From positions 1 to 7,034 of the forward strand of contig CAIVQI010000159.1 in the NCBI GenBank assembly GCA_903908015.1: 7,034 nt of DNA, given 5' to 3'. Of this stretch, positions 1 to 6,232 are shown piece after piece. The stretch comes from an uncultured Bacteroidota bacterium (GTDB taxonomy: Bacteria; Bacteroidota; Bacteroidia; UBA7662). The notes below the pieces were generated by a model. The model saw only the letters and a program-made list of their open reading frames with translations, did no database searches and was not told the origin of the DNA. A program made the position numbers and the translations under genes. How positions within the stretch are numbered: position 1 is the first letter of the stretch; the number at the start of each line of letters is the position of its first letter.

Positions 1-303
1 CTCACAATTCCCGCGATACAACACCGCAATCTTTCCGGCAATAGCAGATGCATTGACCAAGGTTGTATCACAAGCGAGAGAGTCGCCCGCCGCGGCACCA
101 CCCGCACTCCGACCAATCACCAAGCGCCCGGTTGCCACCACAGTATCGAGTGAAATGCCCCAACCAGACGCAGGAATTCCAATATCGTAGTTGCCTCGAA
201 TCGGTTGTGGGTTTAATACAAAACCCACGACCTGCGCCTGGGCTATAACTGACAAGAAAAATGCACAAAATAGTACACCAGAAAAAAGTAAGATTTTCTT
301 CAT
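1..303 (-). CDS. Exported protein with signal peptide and PA (protease-associated) domain, C-terminus outside window
   Basis: Reading leftward from the ATG at 303-301, the frame stays open for 101 codons to the window edge, so the gene is truncated only by the window. Residues 1-23 form a classical signal peptide: MKK, then a hydrophobic stretch (ILLFSGVLFCAFFLSVIA), then an AQA/Q signal peptidase I site. The mature part ends with 'AGKIAVLYRGNCE' (residues 89-101). This matches the opening of PA domains, whose usual form is 'GKIALVDRGxCxF'. PA domains sit beside or inside secreted peptidases and other surface proteins. In Bacteroidota many such proteins also carry a C-terminal type IX secretion sorting domain, which cannot be checked here. 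Export is well supported and the PA call is fairly good. The catalytic identity, if any, is unknown. The gene is divergent from everything else in the window. Confidence 0.8.
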   Translation of the reverse strand, partial: MKKILLFSGVLFCAFFLSVIAQAQVVGFVLNPQPIRGNYDIGIPASGWGISLDTVVATGRLVIGRSAGGAAAGDSLACDTTLVNASAIAGKIAVLYRGNCE

Positions 304-338
304 TTTAAGTTGAAATAAATGGGTGAAACGAGTTAGGG

Positions 339-367
339 CAATTATACAAAAAAGTAGCCAATCCAAA
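339..367 (-). promoter_or_regulatory. Candidate Bacteroidota-type promoter for the leftward exported protein
   Basis: On the minus strand, TATAATTG (346 down to 339) matches 7 of 8 positions of the form TAnnTTTG, mismatching one of the six fixed bases. A TTTG lies upstream at 367-364, 17 bases away, which is within the range reported for the -33 element. The ATG at 303 is about 35 bases downstream, giving a short leader. The assignment rests on motif and position only. Confidence 0.45.
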
Positions 368-410
368 CACCTATAAAGTGTATCATTGCAAGAGATTGTT
401 CAATTAAACC

Positions 411-460
411 ACCGGAAACGATCGGAATCCACTGGAAACAATCAAAAACCATCGGAAACC
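411..460. repeat. Five tandem copies of a 10-bp repeat
   Basis: Five contiguous units begin at 411, 421, 431, 441 and 451, with consensus ATCGGAAACC. They differ from it at 2, 1, 3, 2 and 0 positions respectively. The array lies between the divergent exported-protein and Nudix genes. A 10-base period is not a multiple of three and equals about one helical turn, so it looks like non-coding DNA rather than a protein repeat. The flanking bases 368-410 and 461-520 show no clear further copies. A weak promoter-like TATCATTG is at 381-388 on the plus strand, with no -33 partner. Confidence 0.7.
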
Positions 461-520
461 ACCCCGCCCGAAGCACGTCAAAGCAAATCCTTAAACACCT
501 ATTCAGTGGATCGCACTCAA

Positions 521-1174
521 ATGGAGCGTACAGCATCGGAACAAATCGAGCGGCTCAAGCGTCAAATACAGGCAGCACTTCCAGGTTTACCGGCTATGCT
601 CCGAATGGCGCCCCCCTTTCGCGAAGAACTCATCGCGCGAAGTCTGGTCGATGCCCGTCCACGCCTGGCCGCCGTTCTCATCCCCATCACCCTAAGAGCA
701 GAGCACATCCATATCGTGCTCACCAAACGATGCGCATACCCCGGCGTGCACAGCGCACAAATCAGCTTTCCGGGAGGAAAAATGGAGCAGGGTGACGAAC
801 ATCTGGAAGCAACAGCCCTGCGCGAAACCAAGGAGGAACTGCAACTACAAGACGCCCAAATCGATCTACTCGGCGCACTCACCCCGCTCTACATCCCACC
901 CAGTAATTTTTGGGTGCATCCCTATGCGGCTGTTGTACACCATCCGCCAAACATTTGGGCTCCCCAGCCAGAGGAAGTCGACCAAGTACTCGAGCCCAGC
1001 CTTCAAAGCTTGTTCAACCCCGCTATTCGGGTCAGCAAGCGCACCCAAACGTCGGAAGGAATACAGGAAGTCCCGGGTTTTCAGCTCGACGACCACTTCG
1101 TTTGGGGCGCCACTGCCATGATCCTTGAAGAATTCCTCTGTATGGTCAACCCCCATAGGCACCAGACGGTATGA
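521..1174 (+). CDS. Nudix hydrolase, CoA pyrophosphatase (NudL/PCD1-like) family
   Basis: A 217-residue protein predicted to cleave coenzyme A or its oxidised derivatives to 4'-phosphopantetheine (or its derivative) and adenosine 3',5'-bisphosphate in the cytoplasm. The UPF0035 signature typical of this subfamily is seen as LTKR (67-70) followed by GVHSAQISFPGG (ending at 86). The Nudix box follows directly, with R101-E102 and the metal-binding pair E105-E106. The box has EELQL where the general consensus has EExGU; E. coli NudL also lacks that Gly. The C-terminal 'DHFVWGATAMILEE' matches the conserved family tail. I chose ATG 521 because it gives the usual family length of about 210 residues. 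The frame stays open upstream to a TTG at 386, but that stretch crosses the 10-bp repeats and reads as low-complexity. The gene ends 103 bases before uvrD. Substrate is inferred from the family. Confidence 0.88.
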   Translation: MERTASEQIERLKRQIQAALPGLPAMLRMAPPFREELIARSLVDARPRLAAVLIPITLRAEHIHIVLTKRCAYPGVHSAQISFPGGKMEQGDEHLEATALRETKEELQLQDAQIDLLGALTPLYIPPSNFWVHPYAAVVHHPPNIWAPQPEEVDQVLEPSLQSLFNPAIRVSKRTQTSEGIQEVPGFQLDDHFVWGATAMILEEFLCMVNPHRHQTV

Positions 1175-1231
1175 TGAACGACCCATCAAAATAAATCGTA
1201 ACGCGCCACACTCGATAGCCAACGCATCCCC

Positions 1232-1239
1232 TAATTTTG
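1232..1239 (+). promoter_or_regulatory. Candidate -7 promoter element of uvrD
   Basis: TAATTTTG is an exact match to the Bacteroidota -7 consensus TAnnTTTG. It lies in the 103-base gap after the Nudix gene, 38 bases before the ATG at 1278, so it would give a leader of about 30 bases. No clear TTG is seen at the expected -33 position. It also supports 1278 as the uvrD start, because any start upstream of the element would not be on this transcript. Confidence 0.5.
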
Positions 1240-1277
1240 CAGGTCACACCTCTGCATCCGCCCAAAGCACCGCCTGT

Positions 1278-3644
1278 ATGTCACACCTCGACGCACTCAA
1301 TGAACCCCAGCGCCAAGCCGTGCTCTGTACACAGGGTCCTGTGATGATCGTGGCCGGCGCCGGAAGTGGTAAAACACGGGTACTCACCTACCGCATCGCC
1401 CAAATACTGCAGCAAGGCACTGATCCCTTCCAGATCCTGGCCCTCACCTTCACCAACAAAGCCGCCCGAGAAATGCGCAACCGCATCGAAGGGATCGCAG
1501 GACAGCAGGCCCGGCATCTCTGGATGGGCACCTTTCACAGCATATTCGCCCGATTGCTGAGGGGAAATGCAGAAAAGATAGGGTATCCCACCCACTTCAG
1601 CATCTACGATACCGAAGACAGCAAAAGCCTCATCAAGACCATAGTGGCTGAAATGCAGCTGGAGTCCGACTTATACAAAGCCGGCTATGTCTACAATAGA
1701 ATCTCTTCCGCAAAAAACAGCCTGATCGGCCCAGAACAATACGCCAACTCAGCAGAACTGTTGGCACAAGACGCTTCAGCCAGCCGACCCCACATCCACC
1801 AAATCTACAGCGCATACGCGCAGCGCTGTTTCCGCGCCGGGGCCATGGACTTCGACGACCTGCTGCTCAAGACCTACGCACTGATCACCGAGCATTCCGA
1901 TGTCCTGAACCGCTTCCAACACCAATTTCGGTATATACTGGTTGATGAGTACCAAGACACCAACCTCGCCCAATACAGAATCATCAAAATGCTCGCAGCC
2001 GCCCACAGAAACCTATGCGTGGTGGGCGATGATGCCCAAAGCATCTATGGATTCCGCGGCGCCAACATCCAGAACATCCTCAAATTCAAGGACGACTACC
2101 CCGAGCTAAAAACCTTTCAACTCGAACAGAACTACAGGAGTACGGGGTACATCGTGCAGGCAGCAGGGAGCCTCATTGCCCGCAACATCCACCAATTTGA
2201 AAAGAAACTGTGGACCGGCAATGAACAAGGCGCCAAAATAAGGCTTTCGTCGGCCGTCAGCGATGGCGAAGAAGGCCGATTCATCGCGTCCGACTTGATG
2301 GAGGCCAGGCTCCGCAACCAGCTCAACTACAGTGAATTTGCCATACTTTATCGCACCAATGCCCAATCTCGGCCCTTGGAAGAGGCACTGAGGCGACAAA
2401 ACATCCCCTACAGAATCTATGGTGGACTTAGCTTCTACCAAAGAAAGGAAATCAAAGACATGCTGGCCTACCTGCGGCTGATTGTGAACCCATCCGATGA
2501 GGAAGCCTTGCGACGAATCATCAACTACCCTACCCGAGGGATCGGCAAAACCACACTAGACCGACTCTACGCATGGGCAGGTGAACGAAACGAGCCCATT
2601 TGGACCCTCCTCACCGCCATGGCCGACCAGCCAACGGCCCCACAAGGCATGAATAAGGTCGTCGATTTTGTGTTTATGATCCGCGGATTCCAAACGATGA
2701 GTGCGCGAGAAGATGCCTACCAGGTTGCCCAACACGTTTCCAAGCATACGGGCCTCCATCGCTTGCTCGTGGAAGACAAAAGCGTTGAAGGCATCAGCCG
2801 CATGCAAAACATCGAAGAACTACTCAATGCCATACGTGAATACACCGAAGAAGACGAGGTAGACCCCGCCACGGGCGAGGTCGAGGGCCGCGACCGTAGT
2901 CTGGCCGGATTTCTACAGCATGTGGCACTGTTGACCGATGCCGACCTCGATGCTGACGATGAAAACGCAGAAAAAGTCTCACTGATGACCATCCACCAGG
3001 CAAAAGGCCTCGAGTTTAGTCATGTGTACGTGGCCGGCCTGGAAGAAACCCTTTTCCCCTCATCCATGAGCATGGAAAGCCGTGCAGATTTAGAAGAAGA
3101 ACGACGACTTTTTTATGTGGCCATCACCCGCGCCGAGAAAAGATTGACCCTCACCTACGCCCAAACACGCTTCCGGCATGGCAATTTCTTGTACCCCGAA
3201 CCCAGCCGTTTTTTGTCGGAGCTCGACCCCAGTTGTTTGGATTGGCAAAAAAACAGTGGCCACCAGGCAGCACCACCCTTTCGTATGGGTTCCACCATTA
3301 CGCGCAGCGGCAGCGCGTCGGGACATTCATACGGAAACACCCGCGCACAGACATACGGTTCATCGAATGGAAAAGGGTCGAACCCCTACGGCAAAGCCGT
3401 CCACAAGCCGGTCCGTTCACAACCTACCCCGTCAAATTCAGAACCGGCCAACTTGGTGCAATTCGAACCCGACGACACCACAAACCTGAAAGCAGGCATG
3501 AAAGTGCTGCATCAACGCTTCGGCAAGGGAGATGTTTTGTCGGTCGAAGGTGACGCACCCGACCATAAGGCCACCATCCGGTTCATCCAGCAGGGAGAAA
3601 AGATAATTTTATTGAAATTTGCACGCATGAAAATTATAGGTTGA
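1278..3644 (+). CDS. uvrD: UvrD/PcrA-type superfamily 1 DNA helicase
   Basis: A 788-residue 3'-to-5' ATP-dependent DNA helicase, expected to act in nucleotide excision and mismatch repair, plasmid replication or removal of RecA filaments. All SF1A motifs are visible: Q motif LNEPQRQAV (7-15), Walker A GAGSGKT (27-33), motif Ia LTFTNKAA (56-63), DEYQDT (223-228), motif III VGDDAQS (249-255), motif IV QNYRST (284-289), motif V MTIHQAKGLEF (from 570), and motif VI VAITRAEKR with T617-R618. A Gly/Ser/Asn-rich, probably disordered linker (about 657-733) leads to the PcrA/UvrD C-terminal Tudor-like domain, 'GMKVLHQRFGKG' (from 740) to the end. That tail separates it from Rep and RecB. ATG 1278 places the Q motif at the usual distance from the N-terminus. 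The frame is open back to a TTG at 1125, but that would overlap the Nudix gene. The stop codon overlaps the next start by one base (TGATG). Symbol pcrA would be equally apt. Confidence 0.95.
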   Translation: MSHLDALNEPQRQAVLCTQGPVMIVAGAGSGKTRVLTYRIAQILQQGTDPFQILALTFTNKAAREMRNRIEGIAGQQARHLWMGTFHSIFARLLRGNAEKIGYPTHFSIYDTEDSKSLIKTIVAEMQLESDLYKAGYVYNRISSAKNSLIGPEQYANSAELLAQDASASRPHIHQIYSAYAQRCFRAGAMDFDDLLLKTYALITEHSDVLNRFQHQFRYILVDEYQDTNLAQYRIIKMLAAAHRNLCVVGDDAQSIYGFRGANIQNILKFKDDYPELKTFQLEQNYRSTGYIVQAAGSLIARNIHQFEKKLWTGNEQGAKIRLSSAVSDGEEGRFIASDLMEARLRNQLNYSEFAILYRTNAQSRPLEEALRRQNIPYRIYGGLSFYQRKEIKDMLAYLRLIVNPSDEEALRRIINYPTRGIGKTTLDRLYAWAGERNEPIWTLLTAMADQPTAPQGMNKVVDFVFMIRGFQTMSAREDAYQVAQHVSKHTGLHRLLVEDKSVEGISRMQNIEELLNAIREYTEEDEVDPATGEVEGRDRSLAGFLQHVALLTDADLDADDENAEKVSLMTIHQAKGLEFSHVYVAGLEETLFPSSMSMESRADLEEERRLFYVAITRAEKRLTLTYAQTRFRHGNFLYPEPSRFLSELDPSCLDWQKNSGHQAAPPFRMGSTITRSGSASGHSYGNTRAQTYGSSNGKGSNPYGKAVHKPVRSQPTPSNSEPANLVQFEPDDTTNLKAGMKVLHQRFGKGDVLSVEGDAPDHKATIRFIQQGEKIILLKFARMKIIG

Positions 3645-4294
3645 TGAATCCCAACCCACAAAGACCGGGATATAATACCCAGAACGACGATATGTTGTTG
3701 CCCGAATATGGGAGGCATGTGCACCTTATGGCGCAACACTTGCGCGACATACCAGACGCGCAGGAGAGAAGTCGCGCGGCCCATCAGATCATCGAGGTGA
3801 TGGCCCTACTCAATCCCCAATCGCGGGAGGCGAGCGATCAGCGCCAAAAACTATGGGATCACCTTCACCTCATGGCTGGCGCTGGAGTCGAATTGGGTGG
3901 TCCGTTCCCCAAACCTGACCACGACCCTATTTTCCATACCAGCAACAGACCCGAGTACCCCAATCAAAACATCCGAATCAGGCATTACGGAAAGATCGTG
4001 GAGGAGTTCATCACCGCCACGAGAAAAATGCCAGAGGGGCCGGAGCGACAAGCGTTGGCCGAGCAGGTAGCCAACTTCATGAAAATGAGCTACCGCAACT
4101 GGAATAAAATCGTACTCAACGATGAGGATGTATTCCAAGACCTCAGGAAATTATCGGACGGGCAAATTTCCCTGTCGTCCGAAGATACTGTGCTGGGCAA
4201 CTCCTTCAGTGGCCACCAGCAAATACCACCCAGTGCCAAAAAGCCGTTTAAAGGGAAAGCCAAGTTCAAGGGTAAAAAACATTTCAGGGGATGA
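3644..4294 (+). CDS. DUF4290 family protein of unknown function
   Basis: A 216-residue soluble protein with no signal peptide or membrane segment. It matches the Bacteroidota family DUF4290: an N-terminal 'YNTQNDDMLLPEYGRH' (from residue 9), a middle 'QKLWDHLHLM', then 'IRIRHYGKIVEEF', and a later 'MSYRNWNKIVLNDEDVF'. These are the family landmarks as I remember them. The sequence is helix-prone and acidic to neutral until a sharply basic C-terminal tail (198-216) with 8 Lys, 1 Arg and 1 His in 19 residues. That suggests contact with nucleic acid or another polyanion, but this is inference. The start overlaps the uvrD stop (TGATG) and its own stop overlaps the murA start (ATGA), so its translation is probably coupled to both neighbours. 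No enzymatic motif is recognisable and no function is assigned. Confidence 0.88.
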   Translation: MNPNPQRPGYNTQNDDMLLPEYGRHVHLMAQHLRDIPDAQERSRAAHQIIEVMALLNPQSREASDQRQKLWDHLHLMAGAGVELGGPFPKPDHDPIFHTSNRPEYPNQNIRIRHYGKIVEEFITATRKMPEGPERQALAEQVANFMKMSYRNWNKIVLNDEDVFQDLRKLSDGQISLSSEDTVLGNSFSGHQQIPPSAKKPFKGKAKFKGKKHFRG

Positions 4295-5616
4295 ACGTCG
4301 AACAGAAAGATCGATTCGAAATTGAAGGCGGCCATCGCCTCAAAGGTGACATAACCCCACAAGGTGCCAAAAATGAGGCACTGCAGGTCATTTCCGCTGT
4401 CTTACTCACCTGCGATCCCGTAACCATCCACAACATCCCAGATATTGTGGATGTCAATAACCTGATCGACCTCTTGCGGGCGCTCGGTGTGACTGTTCAA
4501 AAAATTAAGGACGGGAGCTACACCTTCACCGCACGGGAAGTCGACCTCGACTACATGGAAAGTGAGGCTTTTCGCACCCGGGGGAGTGGACTACGAGGCT
4601 CGATTATGATTTTGGGTCCATTGCTCGCCCGTTTCGGAAAGGGCTACATACCCAAACCGGGGGGAGATAAAATTGGAAGGCGGCGGCTCGACACTCATTT
4701 CCTGGGATTCGAGCAACTGGGCGCGCAATTCACTTATGACACAGATAAAGAATTCTTCCGCGTACGGGGTCATGCGCTCAAAGGGACGCACATACTACTC
4801 GATGAAGCCTCTGTGACCGGCACAGCCAATGTGCTGATGGCTGCTGTTTGTGCGGAAGGACAAACCACCATCTACAACGCGGCCTGCGAACCCTACATCC
4901 AACAGCTGTGCGCCATGCTTCGACGGATGGGTGCCTGTATAGACCCACTCGGCATTGGAAGCAATTTGCTGCGGATCGAGGGTGTTTCAAAGCTCAATGG
5001 CACCGAACACACCCTGCTGCCCGACTTCATCGAGGTGGGCAGCTTTATCGGCATGGCTGCGATGACCCAAGGAGAAATCACGATCAAAAACGCAGGCATC
5101 CCACACCTCGGCCGAACGGTCGATGTTTTTCGCCGATTGGGTATTCAGGTTGATGAACATGGCGATGACCTGTTCGTGCCGGCACAAGACCATTACGCCA
5201 TCGACACTTTTATTGACGGTTCAATTCTCACCATTGCCGACGCACCCTGGCCCGGACTTTCGCCCGACCTGCTCAGTATCGTGCTCACGGTGGCCACCCA
5301 AGCCGAGGGTTCTGTACTCATCCACCAGAAAATGTTCGAGAGCCGGTTGTTTTTTGTGGACAAACTCATCGATATGGGGGCCCAAATTATTCTGTGCGAC
5401 CCCCACAGGGCCACGGTGATCGGACTAGAACGCAAACACGCCCTGCGTGGCATTAAAATGACCTCACCCGACATACGCGCCGGCGTTTCTTTGCTCATTG
5501 CTGCCCTTTCTGCCCACGGCACCAGCGTCATAGACCATGTACACCAGATCGACCGCGGATACCAACAAATCGAGCAACGACTCACCGCATTGGGTGCCCA
5601 GCTTCGGAGAATTTAA
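4291..5616 (+). CDS. murA: UDP-N-acetylglucosamine 1-carboxyvinyltransferase (MurA), Cys-to-Asp active-site variant
   Basis: A 441-residue cytoplasmic enzyme that transfers enolpyruvate from phosphoenolpyruvate to UDP-GlcNAc, the first committed step of peptidoglycan synthesis. Landmarks: QGAKN with K27-N28 (E. coli K22-N23), LRGSIMILGPLLARFG (about 102-117), the catalytic loop GGDKIGRRRLD with D126, PWPGLSPD with D326 (E. coli D305), and DIRAGVSL with R396 (E. coli R397). The end, IDRGYQQIEQRLTALGAQ, is typical of the family. The residue aligned with E. coli Cys115, the site alkylated by fosfomycin, is Asp126. Asp at this site keeps activity and gives fosfomycin insensitivity in the MurA of Mycobacterium tuberculosis and Chlamydia. 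The start ATG overlaps the DUF4290 stop by four bases. Length and motifs are complete, so the enzyme should be active. Confidence 0.96.
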   Translation: MNVEQKDRFEIEGGHRLKGDITPQGAKNEALQVISAVLLTCDPVTIHNIPDIVDVNNLIDLLRALGVTVQKIKDGSYTFTAREVDLDYMESEAFRTRGSGLRGSIMILGPLLARFGKGYIPKPGGDKIGRRRLDTHFLGFEQLGAQFTYDTDKEFFRVRGHALKGTHILLDEASVTGTANVLMAAVCAEGQTTIYNAACEPYIQQLCAMLRRMGACIDPLGIGSNLLRIEGVSKLNGTEHTLLPDFIEVGSFIGMAAMTQGEITIKNAGIPHLGRTVDVFRRLGIQVDEHGDDLFVPAQDHYAIDTFIDGSILTIADAPWPGLSPDLLSIVLTVATQAEGSVLIHQKMFESRLFFVDKLIDMGAQIILCDPHRATVIGLERKHALRGIKMTSPDIRAGVSLLIAALSAHGTSVIDHVHQIDRGYQQIEQRLTALGAQLRRI

Positions 5617-5622
5617 TTGAAC

Positions 5623-5656
5623 TTGGCCAGACGGTAATGAAACCTCCTCCGGCCAA
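5623..5656 (+). terminator. Weak hairpin after murA, possible transcript end
   Basis: TTGGCC (5623-5628) can pair with GGCCAA (5651-5656). Inside, GACGG and CCTC can extend the stem with one bulged C. It starts seven bases after the murA stop and precedes the ndk promoter candidate, which suits a 3' end. The downstream tract is A-rich, not T-rich, so it is not a standard intrinsic terminator on this strand. Confidence 0.25.
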
Positions 5657-5695
5657 ATAAAAAGGCTCGAGGACCCCAAAATCATGCTTTTCACG

Positions 5696-5703
5696 TATCT
5701 TTG
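5696..5703 (+). promoter_or_regulatory. Candidate -7 promoter element of ndk
   Basis: TATCTTTG is an exact match to TAnnTTTG, in the 138-base gap between murA and ndk and 51 bases before the ndk ATG. A clear -33 TTG is absent. With the hairpin after murA, it suggests that ndk has its own transcript. Confidence 0.55.
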
Positions 5704-5706
5704 CAG

Positions 5707-5743
5707 CCCAAAAAACATCCATAAAAAGCACCCAAAAACATCC
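5707..5743 (+). repeat. Direct repeat in the ndk leader
   Basis: CCCAAAAAACATCC (5707-5720) recurs as CCCAAAAACATCC (5731-5743), differing by one A and offset by 24 bases. Both copies lie downstream of the -7 element, so they would be in the mRNA leader just before the start codon. An A-rich region ahead of the ATG may aid translation initiation in a phylum that rarely uses Shine-Dalgarno pairing. Confidence 0.55.
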
Positions 5744-5754
5744 AAAAGTATAAT

Positions 5755-6171
5755 ATGTCGACCCTCACCTTCACCATGATTAAGCCCGACGCCGTGCGCG
5801 CAGGCAACATTGGCAACATATTGGCCATGATAAACCAAGCCGGTTTTCGTATTGCGGCCATGAAATACCTCAAGCTCAGCGAGCAACAAGCAGGGCAATT
5901 CTACGCGGTTCATGCGCACAGACCCTTCTACCCAGAACTTGTCGCCTTCATGAGCTCAGGCCCCATTGTGGCAGCCGTTTTGGAAAAAGAAGACGCCGTG
6001 GCCTCTTTCCGCACCCTCATCGGGGCCACCAATCCGGCCGATGCGGCTGAGGGCACCATCCGCAAACTGTATGCTGCAAACGTAGGTGAGAATGCCGTGC
6101 ATGGCAGCGACAGCGATGAAAACGCGCAAATCGAAGCCAACTTCTTCTTCAGCAGTCTGGAGCGTTTCTAA
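5755..6171 (+). CDS. ndk: Nucleoside diphosphate kinase
   Basis: A 138-residue cytoplasmic enzyme that moves the gamma phosphate from ATP to other nucleoside diphosphates through a phosphohistidine intermediate, balancing NTP and dNTP pools. The N-terminus 'TFTMIKPDAV' is the family opening. The catalytic His is H116 within 'NAVHGSDSDENA', which is the active-site signature. The 'RPFYPELVAFMSSGP' segment (from about 59) is the conserved region that includes the Kpn loop. Length is normal and the ATG leaves no doubt about the start. It is separated from murA by 138 bases that hold a -7 promoter element and a direct repeat, and it is followed by a short hairpin. Nothing unusual is seen in the protein. 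Confidence 0.97.
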   Translation: MSTLTFTMIKPDAVRAGNIGNILAMINQAGFRIAAMKYLKLSEQQAGQFYAVHAHRPFYPELVAFMSSGPIVAAVLEKEDAVASFRTLIGATNPADAAEGTIRKLYAANVGENAVHGSDSDENAQIEANFFFSSLERF

Positions 6172-6175
6172 TGAG

Positions 6176-6195
6176 CCAGACACTTCTGTGTCTGG
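6176..6195 (+). terminator. Perfect 8-bp hairpin after ndk, possible terminator or mRNA 3' stabiliser
   Basis: CCAGACAC (6176-6183) and GTGTCTGG (6188-6195) are exact reverse complements around the loop TTCT. The hairpin begins four bases after the ndk stop (TAA, 6169-6171). No T-run follows, so factor-independent termination would be weak. It may instead protect the ndk mRNA end or reduce read-through into the methyltransferase gene that begins 37 bases later. Confidence 0.45.
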
Positions 6196-6232
6196 TCATA
6201 CAAACGCATAAGGCCTACAATCTTCCGGGATC

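Noticed and set aside
381..388. TATCATTG as a plus-strand promoter for the Nudix gene
   Set aside because: It mismatches one fixed consensus base, has no -33 partner, and would leave a leader of about 125 bases. It is too weak to list as a feature.
386..520. N-terminal extension of the Nudix protein from a TTG at 386
   Set aside because: It would add 45 residues of low-complexity sequence across a 10-bp tandem repeat that does not keep the codon phase. ATG 521 gives the normal family length.
1125..1277. N-terminal extension of UvrD from a TTG at 1125
   Set aside because: It overlaps the end of the Nudix gene by 50 bases, contains the -7 promoter candidate, and adds residues not found before the Q motif in this family.
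5193..5585. Antisense frame of 130 codons within murA
   Set aside because: It is the reverse-complement shadow of conserved MurA codons, with no motif and no promoter.
5464..5919. Long antisense frame (151 codons) across the murA end and the ndk start
   Set aside because: It lies opposite two well-supported genes and their intergenic region, and its translation resembles no family. Such frames are expected in DNA of this composition.
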